IMG/VR virus record: IMGVR_UViG_3300024999_000425
Location: 1-22,623 of that record
Strand: one strand, 5' to 3'
DNA length: 22,623 bases
Origin: a virus
The translations under genes and the position numbers were made by a program. Each line of letters opens with the position of its first letter. The stretch's first letter is position 1. The notes below the pieces were generated by a model. The model was not told the DNA's origin. It was given only the letters and a program-made list of their open reading frames with translations, and searched no databases. Positions 12,968 through 20,751 of the stretch are shown one piece after another.

Positions 12968-14077
12968 ATGATAACTAAAGAATTATTAAACAAAAACAGA
13001 GTATTAACTATGTCAAATAATAGAAAATGTGATTATCTAATTGTAGATGTATCTGTCACCACAGGAAATAATAGAGATATTACAACTATGATGGCAATTA
13101 ATACACAAGGAAATAGAAAAGATATATTAGTTATAAAAACATTTATAGGAAAATCATTTGCAGAACTTGTAGATGAAGCATATTGGTTGTGCAACGAATT
13201 TGGAATACAGATTATTTTAGCAGACAAATCAGGTATGGGGTTAGGATTTATTGAACAATTTCAAACGAATATAAATCCTAATAATGTTTCTATAAGAGCA
13301 TTAGATGGAAGAAAAATATATCAAAATATAGATATCAATGAAATAAAGAAAGATTTGCAATATGGAAATTTGAGATTTTTACAAGCACCAGAATTAGCAA
13401 TGGTTAGTTATATAAAACCATTTTTAGGATTATCAAATATTATGGATTCTCATAGAGAAACTAGTGAATTAATTAATGAGATAAATAATCTTGAGATAAA
13501 AATGGAGTCAATTGGACAACCACGATTATCTCGTATTGATGAAACTATAGGTAAATCTAGAGTCAATTGTTTATTGAGTTTTTATTCATATCCTATGAGT
13601 GGTGTGGTTGTTGAAAACAAGGAAGAATTAGATATTAGTTTTAACGAAAAATATGATATTACTAAAAGAATCGCTCAATATGAAGTAATTCATGGAACTT
13701 TTTATAAATATTTATTCAAGTGTATTGAAAATGATGGAATTAAGGTTTTATTTTATCATAATGGCAAACATAAGATAAAACAATTTCAGAATATTACTCA
13801 AGAAGATGATTTTAGGAAATTGTTTTCTAATGATATTAAGAGTTTAAGTATTACAAAAGATGGATTAGATATTGTATTTTTCAATGGAAGCTATATTAGA
13901 TTTGTATTTGGTGGTAAAAATAGTCGTGGACAGAGATATCATTATGCTGTAGTGGATAGTGATTTAGAAAAAGATATTTTTTATAGTGTAATTCTTCCTA
14001 CTTCTGTTTTGTTTGAAAGAGATAAAGATAATATGTGTTTAAAGGATAATTATAATATTGAGACTATTGATATGTAA
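12968..14077 (+). CDS. Stand-alone terminase-nuclease (RNase H-fold) paralogue with an unknown C-terminal domain
   Basis: 369 aa, ATG behind AAAAGGAGAAA. Residues 20-210 match the nuclease domain of this phage's own large terminase position by position. CDYLIVDVSVTTGNN (D27) aligns with the terminase strand carrying its first Asp (351). IILADKSGMGLGFIEQF (D86) aligns with YIVLDLQQAGIAVFERL (D414). LINEINNLEIKMES...RIDETIGKSRV (D191) aligns with LINESVNLEY...RRDRYTSNSY (D568). The acidic triad is therefore complete, but there is no ATPase domain. Residues 210-369 form a separate beta-rich domain (HGTFYKYLFKCIEN...GLDIVFFNGSYIRFVFGGKN) that I do not recognise. It lies in the same orientation upstream of the terminase genes. 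It may be an accessory packaging nuclease, a resolvase-like enzyme or a regulator. Confidence 0.65.
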   Translation: MITKELLNKNRVLTMSNNRKCDYLIVDVSVTTGNNRDITTMMAINTQGNRKDILVIKTFIGKSFAELVDEAYWLCNEFGIQIILADKSGMGLGFIEQFQTNINPNNVSIRALDGRKIYQNIDINEIKKDLQYGNLRFLQAPELAMVSYIKPFLGLSNIMDSHRETSELINEINNLEIKMESIGQPRLSRIDETIGKSRVNCLLSFYSYPMSGVVVENKEELDISFNEKYDITKRIAQYEVIHGTFYKYLFKCIENDGIKVLFYHNGKHKIKQFQNITQEDDFRKLFSNDIKSLSITKDGLDIVFFNGSYIRFVFGGKNSRGQRYHYAVVDSDLEKDIFYSVILPTSVLFERDKDNMCLKDNYNIETIDM

Positions 14078-14113
14078 TTTATAATTAAGAATTTATAAAG
14101 TTTTGTGGATTAT

Positions 14114-14165
14114 AGGCGTATTAGGAATGATACGTCTAATTGTCTATGAAAATATAGGCATAGAC
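14114..14165 (+). other. Two tandem hairpins before the nested terminator
   Basis: AGGCGTAT (14114-14121) pairs with ATACGTCT (14130-14137, one G-U). GTCTATG (14142-14148) pairs perfectly with CATAGAC (14159-14165). Both are compact and lie between the terminase-nuclease paralogue and the terminator, so they may be a small structured RNA or an mRNA end. Confidence 0.45.
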
Positions 14166-14167
14166 TT

Positions 14168-14232
14168 AGGTGAGAAGTTTGTAATAGGGTAGCTCCCTAT
14201 TCTCTGTGTGCTTCTCTCCTATTTTATTTTTT
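14168..14232 (+). terminator. Rho-independent terminator with a nested hairpin
   Basis: The outer arms, AGGTGAGAAG (from 14168) and CTTCTCTCCT (14211-14220), enclose a perfect inner hairpin, AATAGGG-TAGCT-CCCTATT (14183-14201). ATTTTATTTTTT follows. This is the strongest terminator in the window. It separates the middle-gene region from the packaging and head genes, which should need their own promoter. Confidence 0.75.
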
Positions 14233-14287
14233 AGATAGAGTATAAACACACAGAGTATGATTAAACACAGAAAGAAGGAATAAGAAG

Positions 14288-14983
14288 ATGTTAGAGAAAA
14301 TAATTGGAGTTTACGAAATTAAAAATCTAGTAAATGGTAAGTATTACATAGGTAGTAGTAATAATGTTAAGAGAAGATGGAAAGAACATGTAAATCAATT
14401 AAATAGTAGTAATCATCATAACATGTATTTACAAAATTCATGGAATAAATATGGTGAAGAAAATTTTAGATTTCAAATTCTAGAATATGTGAATAACGAA
14501 AAATTTTTAAGAGAAGCTGAAGAACAATGGATACATAATCTAAAGTCTTATGAAAGAGAAGTTGGATATAATATTTCTATTTATACAGATTCACCATTAA
14601 GAGGAGTGAAATTAAGAGAAGAAACAATTAATAAATTAAAAAATAAAATATTTACAAAACAGCATAAATCAAATATAAGCAAGGCAAAAAAAGATAAGAA
14701 ATTAACTAAAGAACACAAGAGCAATATTAGTGATGGATTAACAGGAAGAATTTATACAACAGAAGCAAGAAAGAATATGAGTAAAGCACAACAAGGAGAT
14801 AACCATCCAAATAATAAGTTAACAAAAAAAGATGTTATATTAATAAAGAGATTATTAAAAGAAGATTTGACAAATATTGAGATAGCGGAAATATTTAAAA
14901 TATCACCTAAAACTATATCGGCAATAAAAACTGGTAGAAGGTGGAGTTGTGTTACAGAAAAGGATTTAGAAGAAGTTAGTTAG
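14288..14983 (+). CDS. Free-standing GIY-YIG homing endonuclease
   Basis: 231 aa, ATG after AAAGAAGGAA. The nuclease domain (1-95) has IIGVYEIKN and YYIGSS (the GIY and YIG halves), the catalytic Arg in VKRRWKEH, the metal-binding Glu in EAEEQWI and Asn in GYNIS. Two or three NUMOD3-like repeats follow (KQHKSNISKAKK, KEHKSNISDGLTG, EARKNMSKAQQGDNHPN), then a helix-turn-helix, DLTNIEIAEIFKISPKTISAIKTGRRW. The repeats and helix-turn-helix give DNA specificity. No group I intron core surrounds it, so it is a free-standing (Seg-like) element placed between a terminator and the terminase genes. It is unlike the intron-borne GIY-YIG enzyme at the left end in its DNA-binding tail, so the two probably arrived separately. 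Confidence 0.9.
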   Translation: MLEKIIGVYEIKNLVNGKYYIGSSNNVKRRWKEHVNQLNSSNHHNMYLQNSWNKYGEENFRFQILEYVNNEKFLREAEEQWIHNLKSYEREVGYNISIYTDSPLRGVKLREETINKLKNKIFTKQHKSNISKAKKDKKLTKEHKSNISDGLTGRIYTTEARKNMSKAQQGDNHPNNKLTKKDVILIKRLLKEDLTNIEIAEIFKISPKTISAIKTGRRWSCVTEKDLEEVS

Positions 14984-15020
14984 TTAGTAATTAATTTCTT
15001 CTTTATTTAATTAAAAAGAG

Positions 15021-15986
15021 GTGAGACCTATACCTAGAGTTGGAAAAACAATAAAAGAACCTAAGTTAAATATTCCTGAGAAAATATATTGTAGAGTATG
15101 TGAAGATTATAAAGCACCCTCTGCATTCTATGAGTGTACAAATCCTATGATTGATAAAAATGGTTATATGAGTGTGTGTCGAGACCACTGCAATGAGATA
15201 TTTGACAACTATTTTTCTATATATAATAGTTTAGAAGTTTCCTTAAAATTAACTTGTCAAGATTTAGATGTTAGATATAGTGAAGAATCTTTAAAACAAG
15301 CACAAACACACATGGAAAGTTTAATGACAAAAGGTAAAAATGCAACAAAATTATTTGGATATTATAAAAGCAAACTCAGTTCAACAAATAAAAGCAATGA
15401 AAAAATGGAGTCGTTTAGGTACAAAGATAGTAATTTTCTAAGACAAGAAAATATTGATATCGTAAACGAAGAAGTAGATGACGATTTAGTGTTATTTTGG
15501 GGCAAAAGTTTCATAATTGATGATTATATTTTTCTAGAAGCAGAACTATCAGCATGGAAAGAAACTCATAAATGCGATAATCAAGCAGAAATAACTTTAT
15601 TAAGAGAAATTTGTATTAAAATACTTGAAATTAGACAAGCAAGAGATAAAGGCGATGGCGTTGGAGGTCTTCAAAAAGAATTACAAGACTTGTTAAAAAC
15701 AGCATCCCTTGACCCTGCAAAAGCCAATGCAGCGAGTGCAGGAAAATCGCACGATTGTTTTGGTAAATGGGTTAAAGATATTGAACAATTTAAACCTGCT
15801 GAGTGGTTTGAAGATCAAGAAAAATACAAAGATATGGATGGATTTATTCCATATATTAAAAATTATATAGTTAGGCCAATTGAAAATTTTATAACTGGTG
15901 TTAGAAATTTTGTTGTCGATGATAGTATTGATGCAGATTTAGATAGTGTTGATGTTGGAAATAATGACGGTGATTATAATGGGTAG
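15021..15986 (+). CDS. terS: Terminase small subunit
   Basis: 321 aa. It recognises phage DNA and brings it to the large subunit for packaging. I know this form from Firmicutes phages: an N-terminal zinc motif (YCRVCEDYK...YMSVCRDHC), a helical middle, the stretch LVLFWGKSFIIDDYIFLEAELSAWKE and a C-terminal part with LQKELQDLLKTASLDPAKAN and GKWVKDIEQFKPAEWFED. The GTG at 15021 lies inside the ribosome site AAAGAGGTGAG, which leaves no spacer. ATA 15030 (giving IPRVGKTIKE) is spaced better and may be the real start. The gene overlaps the large terminase by 8 bp, so the two are translationally coupled. Confidence 0.85.
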   Translation: MRPIPRVGKTIKEPKLNIPEKIYCRVCEDYKAPSAFYECTNPMIDKNGYMSVCRDHCNEIFDNYFSIYNSLEVSLKLTCQDLDVRYSEESLKQAQTHMESLMTKGKNATKLFGYYKSKLSSTNKSNEKMESFRYKDSNFLRQENIDIVNEEVDDDLVLFWGKSFIIDDYIFLEAELSAWKETHKCDNQAEITLLREICIKILEIRQARDKGDGVGGLQKELQDLLKTASLDPAKANAASAGKSHDCFGKWVKDIEQFKPAEWFEDQEKYKDMDGFIPYIKNYIVRPIENFITGVRNFVVDDSIDADLDSVDVGNNDGDYNG

Positions 15987-17787
15987 ATCGTATAGTAAAT
16001 TTGAAAATAATTTTAGTAAATATGCTGGTCATAGTGATCAATCTAGAGCACCAAAAACAATGATTAAAGATAAGGAAATAAGTGAACAACGACAAGATAA
16101 TTTAATAGACTGGATTACATTTTATCGCCGTAATGTACATCGCTTTATACAACACTATTATTCAATTCAACTCTATTGGTATCAGGTTTTATGGATTTAT
16201 TTTATGAGTATTTCAGAAAACTTTGTTACAATAGCGTCAAGAGCAGCAGCAAAAAGTTGGTTGATCGCCGTATTAGCATATGCCCGTGGCAGTCTTTACC
16301 CGAATTCTGAAATTGTGATCGTGGCGACAACTTTAAAACAAGCCTCTATTATTTTTGGGAAAATGGCAAGATTAAGAGATGATTACCCAAATATAGCAAG
16401 AGAAATAAAGACTTTTTCAGACACTCAAAATAATTGTAATTGTACGTTACATAATGGCACAACCATTAAGATTGTGGCCTGTTCTGAAAGTGGAAGAGGA
16501 GAGCGTTCTACATTTACAATAGGTGAAGAATTTCGGATTATGGATAAAAATAAGTTCGATTCAATTGTTAAACCTTTCGCTTATGCTAGGCAAACTCCAT
16601 ATTTAAAAGATCCTAAATACTCAGGTGTAAAAGTATTAATCGAAGAACCAAGACAAATTCTTATCTCATCTGCTTACCACAAAGGATTATGGTGGTATAA
16701 AGAAACATTAACCACTATAAAAATGATGTTGCAAGGCAAAGACGCTGGTTTTATAGCTTTTGATTATTTAATAGCTATAAAGCATAATATAAAAACTTTA
16801 AAAGTAATAGCTAGAGATAGGTCTACTATGGATTCAATTACTTTTTTAGAAGAATATGAGAATATACCTTGGGGAGAAAATAGTAACGCTTATTTTAAGT
16901 TAGAAATGTTTCAAAAAAATAGAAGTTTAAAGAAAGCATTCTATCCTTTAAGAAATGATATGCTTGATAAGAAAAAAAATCCTAACGACATAAAACGTGT
17001 AGAAGGAGAAATAAGAATTGTTTCTGCTGATATTGCAACTAGAAAAAATGAAAAAAATGACAATACTATAATAAGTTGTATTAGAGCAATACCAACTGCA
17101 AAAGGTTATGAAAGAGAATTTGTTTATCAGGAGGCACATCAAGGGGAACATACTGGAAAACAAGCATTAAGAATTAAGCAAATTTATCATGATTTTGAAG
17201 CTGATTACATAGTATTAGACTTACAACAAGCAGGAATTGCGGTTTTTGAAAGACTAGCTGTGCTTACTAAAGATGAAGAAAGAGGAATAGAATATGAAGC
17301 TTTTACTGTTTTCGAACATAAGTCATTAGATAAAAAATTAATTGAAGAATTACAAGAGAAAACTTTGGGTTTAAATGCAAAACCAGTAATTTATCCAATA
17401 ATGGCAAATTCTAAATTAAATAATGATATAGCTGTTGATTTTAGAGATAAATTACAAAGAAGTATGTGTAGTTTTCTTATAGATGATAATGATGCAGAAG
17501 TATATTTAACGAAACACAATAAAGAATATGCAAATAATAATGGAAAAGATGTAAATATTAATATATGGTTCGTTAAACCATATATTGAAACACAACTGTT
17601 AATTAATGAATCAGTAAATCTAGAATACTCTTTTAATGGTGGTAACATAAAATTAGATACTGTTGGGACTGCTAGGCGTGATAGATATACGTCAAATTCA
17701 TATGGAAATTATTTTATATCATTATTAGAATTAGATTTATTAAAAAATACTAATGATGACTACGATTTTGTATTTTCATACTCATAA
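15979..17787 (+). CDS. terL: Terminase large subunit, ATPase and nuclease
   Basis: Motor that pumps DNA into the prohead and cuts concatemers. ATG 15979 gives MGRSYSKFENN (602 aa); the longer upstream frame runs into terS and lacks a ribosome site. The ATPase domain has a deviant Walker A, ASRAAAKSW (about 87-95), lacking the usual Gly before Lys; this form is common in Firmicutes phages. It also has VIVATTLKQA and a Walker B, TFTIGEEFR, in which the Asp is Glu next to the catalytic Glu. The RNase H-fold nuclease domain (about 345-590) has D351 in VSADIATRK, D414 in YIVLDLQQAG and D568 in RRDRYTSNSYGNYF. The same nuclease domain occurs without the ATPase in the 12968-14077 protein. The start overlaps the terS stop by 8 bp. 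Confidence 0.95.
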   Translation: MGRSYSKFENNFSKYAGHSDQSRAPKTMIKDKEISEQRQDNLIDWITFYRRNVHRFIQHYYSIQLYWYQVLWIYFMSISENFVTIASRAAAKSWLIAVLAYARGSLYPNSEIVIVATTLKQASIIFGKMARLRDDYPNIAREIKTFSDTQNNCNCTLHNGTTIKIVACSESGRGERSTFTIGEEFRIMDKNKFDSIVKPFAYARQTPYLKDPKYSGVKVLIEEPRQILISSAYHKGLWWYKETLTTIKMMLQGKDAGFIAFDYLIAIKHNIKTLKVIARDRSTMDSITFLEEYENIPWGENSNAYFKLEMFQKNRSLKKAFYPLRNDMLDKKKNPNDIKRVEGEIRIVSADIATRKNEKNDNTIISCIRAIPTAKGYEREFVYQEAHQGEHTGKQALRIKQIYHDFEADYIVLDLQQAGIAVFERLAVLTKDEERGIEYEAFTVFEHKSLDKKLIEELQEKTLGLNAKPVIYPIMANSKLNNDIAVDFRDKLQRSMCSFLIDDNDAEVYLTKHNKEYANNNGKDVNINIWFVKPYIETQLLINESVNLEYSFNGGNIKLDTVGTARRDRYTSNSYGNYFISLLELDLLKNTNDDYDFVFSYS

Positions 17788-17819
17788 CAAATCCCTAAAG
17801 AAAGGAGGAATAACTTCTC

Positions 17820-19427
17820 TTGACAAAAAACAATACACCTCAAATAGAAACATCCACCTCCCCTCAATTCTCAACATCAAATGAAATAGAATTAAACTCA
17901 TTATCCTATAATTCATATTCATTTTCAACAGGAAGATTAGATACTGATAATATACCTATGAGCGATTTAAAACAATATGTCAAATATCCAATGATATATA
18001 ATGAAATATTAAGAACTATATCAGAACAAGCTTATAATTCTGATGGTTTGTACTCAAATATTTTGGAATATATGGTTGCTATACCTACTTTAGCAAATAT
18101 TACAACTATGAGAAACAAAACTCCTGAATTTAAAGAGAAAAAGAAAAAGTTTAATCTTATATTAAAGCTATTAAATCACGATAGGTCAACTAGAGACATA
18201 TTAAGAAATTTATATATTTACGGAACATATGTAGGCACACTTAGAGAAACTTTTGCAAGCAATAAAAATATAGATACTGATTCGATTACGGTAGAATCAA
18301 TTGATAGAATTGAAGGGTTATCTCTAGATGATAATTTTATGATTCAACCATTGGATTTAGATTATTGCAAGATAATTGGATTTCAAAATAATATATCTAT
18401 TGCTGCTTTTGATATGATATATTTCGATCAATTCAAATTTGGTGGTTTAGTAAATGAAATAAAAAATTTTCCGAAAGAGTTTATGAAAGCATATATGTCA
18501 TACAAGAAAGACGCGAGTAAAAGATGGTTTATTCTTGATTATAGAAAAACTATTGCATTAAAATCTAAATCAAAAGAGGATGAACCATATGGTAGACCTC
18601 TAGGTTTGTCTGCGTTCAAAGATATGAAAGCAAGTAGTGATTATAACGATAGTCAATATCAACTTATTAGTGAATTAGCAAGCAGTATATACTACCTTGT
18701 CTTACCCAGTGGGGAAAAAACTGGCTCTTGCTCATTAAATTCTACTCAGCAAAAAGAAGTTATTGAGGCTTTTAAAAATGCAGTAAAAGTTAATACAAGT
18801 GGAGAAAACGCCAAAATCTCAACCCTCAGTTTAGCACCGGGGACTGAAATAAGTAGGTTAAGTAAAGATTCTTCATTAATCAAGGACACATTGAGTGACG
18901 AGAACATGAAGAAAATTTCTACAAGTCTTGGTTTTGCTAGTTCTGCTTTAAATGCTGAAAGTTCTGGTGGAAGTTCATATGCAAATTTAGCTGTAAATTT
19001 AGATTTAGTATCATCCCAAGTATTTCAATCTGTAAATGAAATAGCTAGAGAATATACCAGAGTAATTAATGAATTATTAGGTATTAAGCCAAAGGATTAT
19101 ATAGACATTAAGTACCTGCCTATTTCTTGGTTAAATAAGGATGATATGTTTGAGAAAGCACAATCTTTGTATACTCAAGGAAAAGGTAGCTTAAAATTCT
19201 GGATCGCCACTACGGGCATCAATATCGAAGACTACTTAAGTCTAATGGATGAAGAGTTAGAAGAAGATTTTGAAAACAAGTACCCTGTTCATTTAACATC
19301 GGCAACTTTTTCAGGAAAAGATGAGAAAGGTGGAGCACCTTTGAAAAAAGAGAAAGATTTAAGTGTCGGAGGAAAAGTAACTCGCAATAATAATAGCAAT
19401 AATCAAGTTAAACCATCAACAAAATAA
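17820..19427 (+). CDS. Portal protein
   Basis: 535 aa. It forms the dodecameric ring at the capsid vertex through which DNA enters. It is recognised by position directly after TerL and by portal-like features: the clip/stem-type segment MSDLKQYVKYPMIYNEIL, the helical SGGSSYANLAVNLDLVSSQVFQSV and a disordered, polar C-terminus (KVTRNNNSNNQVKPSTK). The TTG start follows AAAGGAGG with an 11-base spacer. The N-terminal 45 residues are Ser/Thr/Asn-rich and include EIELNSLS, the same E-[LV]-N-S motif that is repeated in the downstream protease-scaffold, so the portal tail may be trimmed during maturation (inference). The gene ends 50 bp before a strong terminator. Confidence 0.85.
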   Translation: MTKNNTPQIETSTSPQFSTSNEIELNSLSYNSYSFSTGRLDTDNIPMSDLKQYVKYPMIYNEILRTISEQAYNSDGLYSNILEYMVAIPTLANITTMRNKTPEFKEKKKKFNLILKLLNHDRSTRDILRNLYIYGTYVGTLRETFASNKNIDTDSITVESIDRIEGLSLDDNFMIQPLDLDYCKIIGFQNNISIAAFDMIYFDQFKFGGLVNEIKNFPKEFMKAYMSYKKDASKRWFILDYRKTIALKSKSKEDEPYGRPLGLSAFKDMKASSDYNDSQYQLISELASSIYYLVLPSGEKTGSCSLNSTQQKEVIEAFKNAVKVNTSGENAKISTLSLAPGTEISRLSKDSSLIKDTLSDENMKKISTSLGFASSALNAESSGGSSYANLAVNLDLVSSQVFQSVNEIAREYTRVINELLGIKPKDYIDIKYLPISWLNKDDMFEKAQSLYTQGKGSLKFWIATTGINIEDYLSLMDEELEEDFENKYPVHLTSATFSGKDEKGGAPLKKEKDLSVGGKVTRNNNSNNQVKPSTK

Positions 19428-19452
19428 ATATAGTAATTTTTAATAAGAGATA

Positions 19453-19510
19453 GGTTGGGCTTATAATCCAACCGACAAGACGAGTTCCTTTCGCTCGTCT
19501 TCTTTTATTG
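19453..19510 (+). terminator. Rho-independent terminator after the portal gene, with a leading hairpin
   Basis: A perfect hairpin, GGTTGG (19453-19458) with CCAACC (19468-19473), comes first. It is followed by AAGACGAG (19477-19484) with CTCGTCTT (19494-19501), eight perfect pairs, and then CTTTTATTGTTT. Terminators within a head-gene operon usually regulate the ratio of structural proteins. Here it separates the portal gene from an endonuclease gene and the protease. Confidence 0.75.
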
Positions 19511-19558
19511 TTTAAATTTAAGCAAGAAAGGGAGTGATTGGTTCATTGGAAAGGAATG

Positions 19559-20731
19559 ATGACTAAAATGAGTAAAAAGAAAACACATGAAGAATTTTTA
19601 AAAGAAATAAATAAAGTAAATACAAATATTAAAATAATATGGCAATATAAAACAGCAAGAGATACTATTAAAGTAAAATGCTTAAATTGTACTGGAGAAT
19701 GGGAGCCAACAGCAGATAGTTTGTTGCATAAGCATGGATGCCCCTATTGTTGTCATACTCCTAAAAAAATATTAATTGGTTTTAATGATATGTGGACAAC
19801 TAATCAAAAATTAGCAGAGCTTCTTGCCAATAAAGAAGATGGATATAAATATACTCAATATAGTAATAAAAAAGTTGATTGGAAATGTAAAGATTGTGGT
19901 AATATTATAAGAAATAAGACAATAAGTGATATTTCTTTAAAAGGATTTATTTGCCCAAAATGTGGTGACGGTGTTAGTTATCCAGAAAAGTTTATGTTTA
20001 ATTCTTTAAAGCAATTATTAAATAAAGGTTTTCAGACACAATTAAATAAATCTACTTTTAAATGGTGTAAAAATTATAAGTATGATTTCTATATAAATGA
20101 AATATATGGAATTGTGGAAACAGGGGGTTTGCAACATTATGAAGATATTAAAAAGGGTCTTTGGCAATCATTAGAAGAAACACAGGAAAACGATTTTGAT
20201 AAAGAATGGCTTGCTAGAAAAAGTGGTATTAAAAATTACATAATAATAGATTGTAGAAAATCTGATATGGAGTGGATAAAGAAATCTATTATGAAGTCTA
20301 GATTGCCTATATTATTAGGATTTAAAGAGGAAGATATAGATTGGTTAAAGTGCCATGAATACGCATGTAGCTCATTAGTTAAAGTAGTATGTGATTATTG
20401 GAATAACGGAATTAAAAATATTTGTGACATTGTGGATATTACTGATTTACATCGTGATACTATTAGAAAGTATCTTAAGCAAGGTGTTGAATTAGGCTGG
20501 TGTGATTACAATGCTAAAGAAGAATCTATAAAGAATATTGAAAATAATAAAATATTAAATTCTAAAAAAGTAAAATGTATTGAAACGGGAATTATTTTTA
20601 ATTCTATTACTGAAGCAATAGGGAAAATTTTTGATGTTAAAGCATATAAAATATCTCAATGTTGTAAAGGTGAAAGAAAATTTTGTGGTAAATTAGAAGA
20701 TGGAACTAAATTACATTGGGAATATGTTTAA
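19559..20731 (+). CDS. Free-standing homing endonuclease, Vsr/PD-(D/E)XK type with zinc ribbons and NUMOD-like tail
   Basis: About 390 aa. The start is uncertain: ATG 19559 has GAAAGGA upstream, ATG 19568 (MSKKKTHEEF) matches the family's usual beginning, and TTG 19538 is also in frame. The N-terminal region has THEEFLKEINKV, then three zinc motifs: CLNC with CPYCC, CKDC, and CPKC. The nuclease core follows: SYPEKFMFNSL, then YKYDFYINEIYGIVETGG and QHYED (key residues D176, E187 and H193), and YIIIDCRKSDMEW, as in Vsr-like enzymes of the EDxHD group. Next come a helix-turn-helix (DITDLHRDTIRKYLKQG) and a NUMOD1-like end, KVKCIETGIIFNSITEAI...CKGERKFCG...WEYV. It interrupts the portal-protease pair. 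Confidence 0.8.
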   Translation: MTKMSKKKTHEEFLKEINKVNTNIKIIWQYKTARDTIKVKCLNCTGEWEPTADSLLHKHGCPYCCHTPKKILIGFNDMWTTNQKLAELLANKEDGYKYTQYSNKKVDWKCKDCGNIIRNKTISDISLKGFICPKCGDGVSYPEKFMFNSLKQLLNKGFQTQLNKSTFKWCKNYKYDFYINEIYGIVETGGLQHYEDIKKGLWQSLEETQENDFDKEWLARKSGIKNYIIIDCRKSDMEWIKKSIMKSRLPILLGFKEEDIDWLKCHEYACSSLVKVVCDYWNNGIKNICDIVDITDLHRDTIRKYLKQGVELGWCDYNAKEESIKNIENNKILNSKKVKCIETGIIFNSITEAIGKIFDVKAYKISQCCKGERKFCGKLEDGTKLHWEYV

Positions 20732-20751
20732 ATTATAATATTTGAAAGGAG

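Noticed and set aside
15946-15978. Longer N-terminus for the large terminase starting at 15946
   Set aside because: The extra residues lie wholly inside terS and lack a ribosome site; ATG 15979 gives the usual short coupling overlap.
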